DNA from: RBG-16-64-43 sp035288225
GTDB lineage: Bacteria; Chloroflexota; Anaerolineae; Anaerolineales; RBG-16-64-43
Assembly: GCA_035288225.1 (NCBI GenBank)
Contig: DATEAT010000036.1
Span: 27,873-91,872, forward strand
Reading direction: 5' to 3'
DNA length: 64,000 bases
Part shown: in pieces, positions 53,284-60,800 of the stretch
Layout: each line of letters starts with the position of its first letter
Position numbering within the stretch: the first letter of the stretch is position 1
Notes under the pieces: generated by a model
What the model was told of the DNA's origin: nothing
Database searches by the model: none
What the model saw: only the letters and a program-made list of their open reading frames with translations
Position numbers and translations under genes: made by a program

Positions 53284-54278
53284 ACGGCCTCCATGCGCCG
53301 CAGGCGAAGCACGAGCATCATGGCCCGGAACACGGCGGGAGCGTACACGCGTTGCCACGTGCCAACGGTACGCTCTAAGCGTCCGCCGAACCCGCGCTTG
53401 AAGCGATACACGCCCCACAAGCCGTCCGATCGGGATGTGAAGCCGCTCTCCAGGGTCTGCTCGTCAAAGTCGGGAACGCCCCACATGTCGTAGGATGTGC
53501 AGCCCCGTGACCGGGCCCAGCGCATCGCCTCCCACTGCAGGAGGTAAGGGGCCATTTGCTGCCGCGATTCGCTGCTCGACGCGCCGTAGAAGTACCATGC
53601 TCGTTTACCCATGGCGAAGACCATGAGCGCCGCCAGCGGGCGCCCCTCATGCTCTGCGAAGAGCAGCCGAACCCGATTGTTTTCCGAGAACAACTCGTAA
53701 GCCGCCTTGTAGTACGCCGGCGAATGTGCGGCAAACTCGTCGCGTGCGGTCGTTTCCTGCAAGAGGGTGTAGAAGCCTCGCGTGTCGTCACCGGCACGCA
53801 CCGTCACCCCGTGGCGCATGGCGAGGTTGATGTTGTAGCGGGTCTTCTGCTTCATGCGTGCCAGGATATCGTCTTCGCTGCCCGACAGGTCCACGACGAT
53901 CGTACGCGGCGGCTGCACGCTGAGCCGGCTTGGTTGCAGGTTGAGGCGTGTAAGGCCGGCGCGCACCGATTGCGCGTCCTGCAGGTCGGGTTCGACGAGC
54001 AGCGCCACGACCCGCCGGCTCTGCAGCATCCTGTCGAGTGCCGGCAGCAATTCGGCCAGAGACAGTTCGGAGGCGGGCAGGGGCCCGCGAGGAATGTAGG
54101 CCAGGCTGAGACCCAAAGGCAGGCGCCGCAGAAGTACCAGGGCGCCTGCCTCACTCTCGATGACCGGATGTGCTTGCCAGCCGAAGCGGGATTTCAGTTC
54201 ACCCCATTCGCGCGTCTGTAGGATGTGAGCTTCGGGGTGTCGGGCGAGAAATACATCCCACTCGCTGGGCTGGTTCAC
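53280..54278 (-). CDS. FemX/FemAB-like peptidoglycan bridge aminoacyltransferase, paralogue 2
   Basis: A 332-residue paralogue of the next gene. ILQTREWGELKSRFGWQ, MKQKTRYNINLAMRHGVTV, YLLQWEAMRWARSRGCTSYDMWG and GVYRFKRGFGGRLERTVG line up block for block. It probably adds a second or alternative bridge residue. The two genes overlap and share an operon; the start is an ATG preceded by an AT-poor region, with no obvious promoter. Confidence 0.87.
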   Translation of the reverse strand: MNQPSEWDVFLARHPEAHILQTREWGELKSRFGWQAHPVIESEAGALVLLRRLPLGLSLAYIPRGPLPASELSLAELLPALDRMLQSRRVVALLVEPDLQDAQSVRAGLTRLNLQPSRLSVQPPRTIVVDLSGSEDDILARMKQKTRYNINLAMRHGVTVRAGDDTRGFYTLLQETTARDEFAAHSPAYYKAAYELFSENNRVRLLFAEHEGRPLAALMVFAMGKRAWYFYGASSSESRQQMAPYLLQWEAMRWARSRGCTSYDMWGVPDFDEQTLESGFTSRSDGLWGVYRFKRGFGGRLERTVGTWQRVYAPAVFRAMMLVLRLRRMEAV

Positions 54279-54303
54279 GCGGCGATTATACCAGCCGCAT
54301 TTC

Positions 54304-55032
54304 TCAACGCACCTGATTGAAGTTGACGATGAGCAAGTTGTGCTCGCAGTCGGCGTAGGTCGTCAGGTACACCTGCTCGGAGAGCGGCATGCCCGCCGCG
54401 TCGACAGCCTGGACCCACAGCGTGCGATCGGAGGCTACGGCCTGCGTGCCCAGGTTGAACTCGTAACCGCCCGGGCCGTACTCGGGCGCGCTGCCGGTGA
54501 TGGCGTCCTGATCGAAGGCGCGGCTGTTCCACATGCCTTCGAGGTGGACAAGCAGGTAGGAAATGGGTGCGCCGTTGTTGGGGCCGAAGATCTGACCCGA
54601 AATCCCGGTCCACGAACATCCCTTGAACCCCTGCGCGGCTTTGACCCCGCTTGGCTGCAGCACGAGCGGGAAGGGTGTGGGTGAGGGCGTGGTGGGCGGG
54701 GCCGGTTCAGAGGTCGCAGTGGGCACCTCGGTCGCGGTCACGGCTGAGGTTGGTGTCACCGCCTGAGTGGCGCTGGGCACAACCGGCGACGTAGGCGTGT
54801 AGGTCGGCGGAACGATGATGACCTCGGTGGCCGTCCCGATAGGCTCCACGGCCGTCGCCGTCAGGGTGGGCTCGCTGAAAGGGTTGAAGGGCACATCCGG
54901 GTTGACAAACAACACCACGTAGGCCGCGATGGCGCCGATGGTGAAGATCACCAGCACGGCGCTGAGGATATACATTGCGACCCCGCCGCATCCGGGGCCG
55001 GATTTGCTGATATCGGGAGAGTAATCGCTCAT
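54304..55032 (-). CDS. Membrane-anchored extracellular protein, unknown function
   Basis: A 242-residue protein with a short cytoplasmic N-terminus, one membrane helix (MYILSAVLVIFTIGAIAAYVV, about residues 20-40), a Thr/Pro/Val-rich linker to about residue 125, and a C-terminal globular domain. That domain begins GFKGCSWTGISGQIFGPN, continues SYLLVHLEGMW, GSAPEYGPGGYEFNLG, and ends CEHNLLIVNFNQVR, with two Cys that could pair outside the cell. The domain type is not one I can name. It shares a strand with the foldase gene upstream. Confidence 0.65.
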   Translation of the reverse strand: MSDYSPDISKSGPGCGGVAMYILSAVLVIFTIGAIAAYVVLFVNPDVPFNPFSEPTLTATAVEPIGTATEVIIVPPTYTPTSPVVPSATQAVTPTSAVTATEVPTATSEPAPPTTPSPTPFPLVLQPSGVKAAQGFKGCSWTGISGQIFGPNNGAPISYLLVHLEGMWNSRAFDQDAITGSAPEYGPGGYEFNLGTQAVASDRTLWVQAVDAAGMPLSEQVYLTTYADCEHNLLIVNFNQVR

Positions 55033-55072
55033 GGTGTATTGACCTTTCCTCGGGACTGTGCCGCTGGCCGGC

Positions 55073-55993
55073 CTAAGGCAACGCGACGAAGACTTGAACC
55101 CGGGCGTCAGCGACCTTTACGTCAATCCAATCGCGCAACGCCTTCCGCCGGGCCGCCTCCAGCGCCGGGGCCGACAGCGGCCTCTCGCTTTCCTTGGCTA
55201 TCGTCCGCACGATATGATACCCGTCGGCGGCAGCGACGACCGGGCTGACCTCCCCCGGGGCCAGGGCGAAGGCAGCCTCCTCAACCTCCGGAACCGCCAG
55301 CCAGCCCCGCGGGAACCACCCCAGATCGCCGCCTCCCGCACGCGTGCTCAAGTCCTGGGAGAAAGTGCGCGCCGCTTGCGCAAAGTCCGCACCGCTGGCA
55401 ATGTTCAGCCGCACCTCGTCCGCCAGGGCCTGGGACGACATCAGGATGTGAGCGGCATGCACCTGTTCGCCTTGGGGCGGCACCCCCTCCACGATCCGAT
55501 CGGTGAGGGCGCGCGAGAGCATCTGGCGCTTCAGGGCGAGGGTGAATTCTTCGACGGTATAACCTGATTGGGCAAGCCACTCGGAAAAAGCCGGGTCGCC
55601 CCCGCGGGCGGCGCGCGCCTGGTCCACCGCCTGGGCGATGGCGGCTCCATCGACGGTCAGGCCTTCCGACAACGCCGCCTGGACCACCACCCGCTCTTCG
55701 ATCATCGCCCGGAGCACCGCCTTGCGGTTTTCAGGGGAGGGTGCAAGGTCGATGCCCAGGCTGGCTCGGCCCGCCGCGAAGCGCGCCACCTCGCGCTCGA
55801 ACTCGTCCAAAGTAATCCGTTCCCCATTGACGTCGGCCGCCAGAGGTTCCGGCGTTGAGGTGGGCGTTGGCGGCAAGGGTGTGACGGTGGGAGTCGCGAA
55901 TCCAGGCAGTCCGCTACACGCGCCCGTGACGAGCATGAAGAGCACGGCGGCGATGGTGGTGCGTCGAGCGGAGGTCGGGATGGGGCTAGTCAT
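55073..55993 (-). CDS. PpiC/SurA-type peptidyl-prolyl isomerase, probable lipoprotein foldase
   Basis: A 306-residue exported protein. The signal segment AAVLFMLVTGAC ends at a lipobox-like Cys, followed by a Thr/Pro-rich linker. A SurA_N-like helical domain (DVNGERITLDEFEREVARF) precedes a parvulin domain with HAAHILMSSQALADEVRLNI, RAGGGDLGWFPRG and GEVSPVVAAADGYHIVRT. It would fold secreted proteins at the outer membrane face, like PrsA. A longer frame from 56149 is rejected because it runs through the divergent gene. Confidence 0.88.
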   Translation of the reverse strand: MTSPIPTSARRTTIAAVLFMLVTGACSGLPGFATPTVTPLPPTPTSTPEPLAADVNGERITLDEFEREVARFAAGRASLGIDLAPSPENRKAVLRAMIEERVVVQAALSEGLTVDGAAIAQAVDQARAARGGDPAFSEWLAQSGYTVEEFTLALKRQMLSRALTDRIVEGVPPQGEQVHAAHILMSSQALADEVRLNIASGADFAQAARTFSQDLSTRAGGGDLGWFPRGWLAVPEVEEAAFALAPGEVSPVVAAADGYHIVRTIAKESERPLSAPALEAARRKALRDWIDVKVADARVQVFVALP

Positions 55994-56086
55994 GGCAGCC
56001 GGTGACGGCCGGCGCCGCCTGCGCGCCGGCCGTTCGCGATTATACTTGACCCTATCCCTCGGAACGCGCCCTCGGCTGGGTGGCGA

Positions 56087-57799
56087 ATGCCAGATCAAGA
56101 TACGTTTGCAGAGGCAGTGGCAGCGGCCCGCGCCGGTCGGCGTGCGCAAGCGCGCCTGTTGCTCGGGCGGCTATTGCGCGCAGACCAGGCGAACCCGGAG
56201 TACTGGTTGTGGCTGAGCGCGGTGGCCGACAATGAGCGCGAACGGGCGCAGTGCCTTCAGAGCCTGGTGAAACTCGATCCGCAACACCCGGCGGCGCGAG
56301 CCGGGCTGCGCCTGCTCGGCGAGGGCACCGAAGCGACGCCCGGGCAGCGCACCGGGCCAGCGACGACAACCAACAGCCTGGCGCGATCGACTGACCGCCG
56401 ATCTGCTCCCGCCTCAGCGGCGGTCAGCATTCCACCGCAGCTCATCATGCGAGCATTGATCCTCCTGGCTGCCGTGGCTGCGGGCGGAGTGTTGATCTGG
56501 GGGGCCGTGGCGCTGGGGCGATCGATATGGCGGCCGGGCCTGGCCCTCATACTGCGCACGCCGACGCCGAGCGCCTCTGCAACGCCAGCCGCCTCGCCGA
56601 CCTTGCGGCCCTCGGTGCCGCTCTCCAGTTCCGTTTCGATGGCGGAGTACTTCGGTGTCGAGCAGACTCCGACTCCTTTGTACGGGGCCACGCCCCACCC
56701 GGTCGTGGCCGCGTATGCCATCGGCGTGGATGCGATGCGCAGCGACCGGTGGGAAGAGGCGGTTCAGTATCTCAACCAAGTGCTGGTGACTGATCCCGGC
56801 GCGGCCGATCTTTATCAGATGGTGGCCGAAGCCCAACGCCAGATGGGCAACCTGGATTGGGCGCGCGAGTCCATCGCCAAGGCCCTCAACGCCAATCCGC
56901 GCTATGCGCCCGCCTACCTGGCGCGAGCACGGCTCACGCTGTTGCGCGATCCGCAGGCGGATGTGATGCACGATGTCGATCGTGCCCTCGAGCTCGATCC
57001 GGCCTTCGTCGATGCCTACGTCGAGCGAGCTGCCCTCCACATCCGTGCTGGGGACCTCTCGGCCGCCGACGCCGACCTGCAGCGCGCCTTCCAGCTGGAC
57101 CCCCAGCATGCCATGGCGTGGGTGACCCGCGGCCGCCTGGCACTGCTCAACCACGACCAGGAGGGCGCCATCAATGCCGAGCTGCGCGCCCAATTGATTG
57201 ATCCAACCATCCCGATGTCCTACTTCATCCTGGGTCAGGCCGATATGAATCTCGGGCTGAGCGCTTCGGCGCTGACCCCGCTCGAGGTGTACGTCACCTA
57301 TGCGCCGGACGACCCGCAAGGATGGTTGGCCTATGGCCAGGCGCTGTTGGCTGAAGGCGAGGCCCATGCGGCGATTGAAATTCTTAGCCAGGCAGTCGCT
57401 CTCTCGCCGGGGATGATCGAGGCCTACCTCACGCGCGGCGAGGCCTATCTGGTGGTAGACGATGGCAATGGGGCCTACCGCGATTTCCATTCAGCCTACG
57501 GTCTGGACACCAAGGTGTTTGCATCACGCTACGGTGCGGCGCGCGCATTCGAGATCACCAACCAACCCCGCGAGGCGTTGCGCGAGATCGAGGGTGCGCT
57601 GCGTTTGGCTGTGACCTCGGCCGAGAAGGCCCAGGCGCTGATGCTTCGCGCGCGTGTTCGCGACGCGACCGGCGAAACTGAATTGGCGCTGCGCGACTGG
57701 CGGACGATCGCCAGCATGCCGGATGCGCCGCCAGAGATCCTCATGGTTGCGCTGGCCAGGTTGGTGGCCACACCTTCGCCGACGCCAGCGGCGCACTGA
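56087..57799 (+). CDS. TPR-repeat membrane protein
   Basis: A 570-residue protein. Residues 1-80 form a short helical TPR-like domain (NPEYWLWLSAVADNERERAQC). After a Thr/Ser-rich stretch there is one membrane helix (ALILLAAVAAGGVLIWGAVAL near 125-145), a Pro/Ser/Thr linker, then eight or so tetratricopeptide repeats (for example WEEAVQYLNQVLVTDPGAADLYQ and ALELDPAFVDAYVERA). It probably acts as an assembly scaffold; partner unknown. Its promoter region is shared with the divergent foldase gene and contains a TATACT. Confidence 0.8.
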   Translation: MPDQDTFAEAVAAARAGRRAQARLLLGRLLRADQANPEYWLWLSAVADNERERAQCLQSLVKLDPQHPAARAGLRLLGEGTEATPGQRTGPATTTNSLARSTDRRSAPASAAVSIPPQLIMRALILLAAVAAGGVLIWGAVALGRSIWRPGLALILRTPTPSASATPAASPTLRPSVPLSSSVSMAEYFGVEQTPTPLYGATPHPVVAAYAIGVDAMRSDRWEEAVQYLNQVLVTDPGAADLYQMVAEAQRQMGNLDWARESIAKALNANPRYAPAYLARARLTLLRDPQADVMHDVDRALELDPAFVDAYVERAALHIRAGDLSAADADLQRAFQLDPQHAMAWVTRGRLALLNHDQEGAINAELRAQLIDPTIPMSYFILGQADMNLGLSASALTPLEVYVTYAPDDPQGWLAYGQALLAEGEAHAAIEILSQAVALSPGMIEAYLTRGEAYLVVDDGNGAYRDFHSAYGLDTKVFASRYGAARAFEITNQPREALREIEGALRLAVTSAEKAQALMLRARVRDATGETELALRDWRTIASMPDAPPEILMVALARLVATPSPTPAAH

Positions 57800-57819
57800 G
57801 ATCGAATCCCGTCGGCGTT

Positions 57820-57849
57820 TTGACACTGTGCGATGGCATGTGGTAGAAT
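57820..57849 (+). promoter_or_regulatory. Promoter of the tRNA-Ser/Ser/Arg cluster
   Basis: TTGACA (57820-57825), an 18-base spacer, TAGAAT (57844-57849), ending 38 bases before the first tRNA. Confidence 0.8.
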
Positions 57850-57887
57850 CTCCGGGCTCGGCGAGGGAGACCCACATGCGCTGGAGT

Positions 57888-57977
<90 letters not shown>

Positions 57978-57980
57978 TCT

Positions 57981-58072
57981 GGGGAGGTGCCGGAGTGGCC
58001 GATCGGGGGCGCCTGCTAAGCGCTTGTAGGGCCTCTAAAGCTCTACCCAGGGTTCGAATCCCTGCCTCCCCG
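57981..58072 (+). tRNA. tRNA-Ser (anticodon GCT)
   Basis: A 92-nt tRNA with acceptor stem GGGGAGG / CCTCCCC and discriminator G. The anticodon loop is CTGCTAA, giving GCT for AGC/AGT codons. A long variable arm (around TAGGGCCTCTAAAGCTCTA) and the T loop GGTTCGAATCC are present. CCA is not encoded here, unlike in the other two tRNAs, so nucleotidyltransferase must add it. Confidence 0.95.
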
Positions 58073-58137
58073 CTGCGAGCAACAGCGCGCCCAAGGCAAT
58101 CTCACGCCGGCGGCGCGCGCACGATCGAAGAATATCT

Positions 58138-58216
58138 GCCCTCGTAGCTCAGTTTGGATTAGAGCACTTGCTTGCGGAGCAAGGGGTCGTGGGTTCAAGT
58201 CCCGCCGAGGGCGCCA
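58138..58216 (+). tRNA. tRNA-Arg (anticodon GCG)
   Basis: A 79-nt tRNA. Acceptor GCCCTCG / CGAGGGC, discriminator G and encoded CCA. Anticodon stem CTTGC / GCAAG with loop TTGCGGA gives anticodon GCG, for CGC and CGT. The T loop is GGTTCAAGTCC. The GCG anticodon is uncommon in bacteria, which usually use ACG modified to ICG. A damaged integrase gene lies about 230 bases downstream. Confidence 0.93.
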
Positions 58217-58223
58217 CAGCACC

Positions 58224-58255
58224 AACGCCGACGTGCACCGTCGGCGTTTAGTTTT
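58224..58255 (+). terminator. Rho-independent terminator of the tRNA cluster
   Basis: AACGCCGACG and its exact reverse complement CGTCGGCGTT around a 5-base loop, followed by TAGTTTT, eight bases after tRNA-Arg. Confidence 0.88.
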
Positions 58256-58448
58256 GCAGTGCTCACGTCAGAGCTTGACCTGCGGCCAGGCAAGGCGGTG
58301 ATGCGAGATGCACATCCGGAAGAACAATCCTCCGCCTGACGTGGTCGACCTCAGATTGCCAGTGCGCCCACCCTCGGAAATTCAACGGCTGCCCTAGCCA
58401 GAAGCCCCCCACAATCCATTCACGGCGAATTTCTGTTTTCCCCGTCAG

Positions 58449-59210
58449 GTGCTCCGCATAGGCAGTTGTACTGATCAAGCCCAACAGCCTGAGGAGGTCG
58501 CGAGCTCGCACGTCAAAGAGTGGAATGCTGAGGCTGCGCCCCGACTCAAAGACACATCGCTGCACGCCCGCGCCCGAGGGGTGCGGACCCTCGTGCGCTT
58601 CCTCCAGGGTGAGGACTACATCTCGAAACGGATCACTTTCAAGATGCCGCGGCTCGACCAGAAGCGCCTCCCCTCCCTGGACCATGTGGAACTGCAAAGA
58701 GTGCTCCGGGCAGCGAAGACCGCGCGCGATCGCGCATTCATGCTATTCCTGGCCGACTCAGGTCTGAGGAGGGCGGGGGCGCTCGCCGTCACCTGGGGCA
58801 ATCTCGACTTCGACAACGGAGTGGTGGAGGTGAAGCGAGGCAAGGGCGGGAAGACGCGAGTCGCGGTCGTGGGCGCGCAGACGCGACGCGCACTCCTCAG
58901 GTACCGGCGCACTCTCTCGAGGAATCGTCCTGAGAATCCGATGTGGCAGGCGTACGACGGCCGCAGGCTTGGCACGATGGGGCTGCGGTCCGCCATCATC
59001 CGGATCTCGAAGCGAGCCGGCGTCCCTGTCTCACCTCACGGGCTGCGCAGGACGTTCGCGACGCTCAGCCTGCGATCGGGGATGAATTTGCTGACCCTTC
59101 AGCGACTGCTGGGGCACTCGAGCTTGGAAATGACCGAGAAACACGCTGCGCAGCTCGACGCGGACCTGGTCCGCGAGCATGAAGAGCACGGGCTGGATGC
59201 GTGGATATAG
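58449..59210 (+). pseudogene. Tyrosine recombinase / integrase, probably inactive and 5'-truncated
   Basis: About 253 residues. A partial core-binding domain (VKEWNAEAAPRLKDTSLHARA) is followed by the catalytic domain: SGLRRAGALAV with Arg107, KGGKTR near 132-137, HGLRRTF with His197 and Arg200, and LGHSSLEMTEKHA with His223. The nucleophilic Tyr position (MTEKxA) reads His232, codon CAC at 59142-59144. The N-terminus is shorter than in full integrases and begins at an unconvincing GTG. It probably marks past integration at the tRNA cluster. Confidence 0.7.
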
Positions 59211-59274
59211 CGGGAGCCGCGTTCGTCAGTACGAGGGGACTCTCACTAGGCTATGTCTTGCCGTGGAAGCTCTG

Positions 59275-59781
59275 TCATGCCGCGTTTTCGGTGGCCTCGG
59301 GTTTCGCCTGCTCAGCGGAGTTGCCCTCTTTCTTTTCGGCAGAAGATCGAAGTGAGGTTATGTCTACTCCGAAGCCTCGAGGCATGTCAACCCAAACCGG
59401 GGGCATTCCCATTTCGGCGGTTAGACTGCCAATGACCTGGATCACTCTGGCGGTCATTGCGGCCAAGAGGAAGTCATTGAGGAAGTGATTTAGTTCATCG
59501 TCTGTCGGCTGGCCCTCACCCAGGTAATCGAACAATCCGCTCGCGACAACTTGGATGCGCAAGGGTTGGGTCTCTGCCTTGTCCGATCGAAGTCGGAGAA
59601 GCACGCCGTGGGACTGACCAGGCTCCGGAGGGGAATAGGCGATCTCGACAGTGAGGGGTAGTCCTTGAACAGGCCCGGGGATCGTCGGGGATCGCGTAAC
59701 CCTGATCGACAAGAAGAAGATCTGGGTGATACGAAAGGGGTGTCCCTCAGCAGGAATAGGGGAGACCAGGCGACTCGTCAT
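59275..59781 (-). CDS. SecB-like chaperone of a toxin-antitoxin-chaperone system
   Basis: A 168-residue protein. The beta-strand segment LRIQVVASGLFDYLGEG, followed by LNHFLNDFLLAAMTARVIQVIGSL and AEMGMPPVWVDMPRGFGVD, matches the SecB pattern of a beta sheet, two helices and a terminal LPP/MPP-like strand. A charged Lys/Glu tail follows. It lies one base after a HigA-like gene and behind a HigB-like gene, the arrangement of the Mycobacterium Rv1955-Rv1956-Rv1957 system. There the SecB-like chaperone folds and protects the antitoxin. The homology call is by pattern and context, not by alignment. Confidence 0.72.
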   Translation of the reverse strand: MTSRLVSPIPAEGHPFRITQIFFLSIRVTRSPTIPGPVQGLPLTVEIAYSPPEPGQSHGVLLRLRSDKAETQPLRIQVVASGLFDYLGEGQPTDDELNHFLNDFLLAAMTARVIQVIGSLTAEMGMPPVWVDMPRGFGVDITSLRSSAEKKEGNSAEQAKPEATENAA

Positions 59782-59782
59782 T

Positions 59783-60205
59783 CTAGGCGAAGACCCTCTC
59801 TTCCCTCAAGGATGATTCGCTGGTAGGTGCCGCCCAAACCTTTGAGGACGGCTTGGCGCACAGTTCTTCGTTGAGCCTCGCGAAGATCTCACGGGGGACT
59901 TGATGGACCAGTCTTATTTCCAGATCCGCGTTGAGCGCGTCCGCCAACTGTGCAAGCGTGCTGACGCGAAGATCGTACTCGCCGGATTCGATCTTAGAGA
60001 TTCTGCTTTGATGCATGTGTGCTAGCTTGGCAAGATCCTTCTGAGTAAGGCCCAGCCGGTGACGCAGGTTGACGAGCTCAATAATGATGTCGTATCTCGG
60101 CCTATTGAGTCGTCGGCTCCGAATATACTCTTGGCCGCCTCTCGTAGCCGCGAGGCGGGCGCCCGCTGACTTCTCAGTCTGTCGGACTTCGCTCCGCACG
60201 GTCAT
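59783..60205 (-). CDS. higA: HigA-like antitoxin with XRE helix-turn-helix
   Basis: A 140-residue DNA-binding protein. The helix-turn-helix at about residues 41-95 reads LVNLRHRLGLTQKDLAKLA, then HMHQSRISKIESGEYDLRVST. A basic N-terminal arm of about 35 residues precedes it. A C-terminal extension of about 38 residues follows (PREIFARLNEEL onward) and may be the chaperone-addiction segment known from SecB-dependent antitoxins. The ATG overlaps the toxin stop (ATGA). Confidence 0.85.
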   Translation of the reverse strand: MTVRSEVRQTEKSAGARLAATRGGQEYIRSRRLNRPRYDIIIELVNLRHRLGLTQKDLAKLAHMHQSRISKIESGEYDLRVSTLAQLADALNADLEIRLVHQVPREIFARLNEELCAKPSSKVWAAPTSESSLREERVFA

Positions 60206-60543
60206 TTTCTGTCTCCTGTCCTTTCAGCTTCTTGATACTCATGCATTCTTTCCAGCGCAAGAGTCAAGTCTTTCCTGGCGATGGTTGGTCCTTTCTTCCG
60301 GCAAGCATGGACAATGACCACCCGTCTCTCCGTTGCAAAGAAGAGCACCCGGTGATCACCATGCCTCATCTGCCGGATGCTATCTTCAAGGATCTTGCAC
60401 CATTTGTACCCCCAGTCAGAGACGGGAGTGTTGCAGAGAACTCGAATCTTCTCGTCGATGTGCTCCAGATCGCGTGGATTGATCGAGGCTAGATAGTCCC
60501 GGGGTAAGGGAGCACGCGGCTCAAAGTAGAGTAATTCCCGCAC
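60202..60543 (-). CDS. higB: HigB/RelE-like toxin (probable mRNA interferase)
   Basis: A 113-residue basic protein. The C-terminal half, IRQMRHGDHRVLFFATERRVVIVHACRKKG followed by ARKDLTLALERMHEY (written in two parts), fits the Gp49-like HigB fold of the RelE superfamily, which cleaves mRNA on ribosomes. Key basic residues (Arg-His-Gly-Asp-His-Arg, and Arg-Lys-Lys) are kept. The GTG start lies 15-20 bases from the predicted transcription start with AAGGGGATGAGGA ahead. First gene of the operon, which is the usual order for Hig systems. Confidence 0.85.
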   Translation of the reverse strand: MRELLYFEPRAPLPRDYLASINPRDLEHIDEKIRVLCNTPVSDWGYKWCKILEDSIRQMRHGDHRVLFFATERRVVIVHACRKKGPTIARKDLTLALERMHEYQEAERTGDRK

Positions 60544-60564
60544 TCCTCATCCCCTTGTGGCTCG

Positions 60565-60593
60565 AATATAACCTATTTGTCATATGATGTCAA
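60565..60593 (-). promoter_or_regulatory. Promoter of the higB-higA-secB-like operon
   Basis: On the minus strand TTGACA (60593-60588), exactly 17 bases, TATATT (60570-60565): the best promoter match in the window. The predicted leader is only about 15 bases. Confidence 0.85.
60566..60585. promoter_or_regulatory. Imperfect palindrome over the hig promoter (candidate HigA operator)
   Basis: ATATAAC at 60566-60572 and GTCATAT at 60579-60585 are inverted copies matching at 6 of 7 positions with a 6-base centre. The site covers the -10 box and most of the spacer, so bound antitoxin would block polymerase. Confidence 0.6.
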
Positions 60594-60800
60594 CGCCCCC
60601 ATATATTGTGCTCGACATGGCGAATCCTGGTAAGTGACGCCACCGCTGGGGGTATTCGGACGTGCAGCACAGACTTCCCACTTCCGCAGGCTCGCGGCAC
60701 GGAAGGCAAGCGACATTTGATCGGTAGTGTACATCGATCCCCTCCGGAAAGAAGCGTTGCACGTGCGTTGCGGAGGAAGTCAGTACAACTGCCTACGCGG

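Noticed and set aside
58043..58225. 60-residue minus-strand frame starting MVLWRPRRDLNPRPL
   Set aside because: This is the reverse complement of the two tRNA genes; such RDLNPR peptides are a common annotation error over tRNAs.
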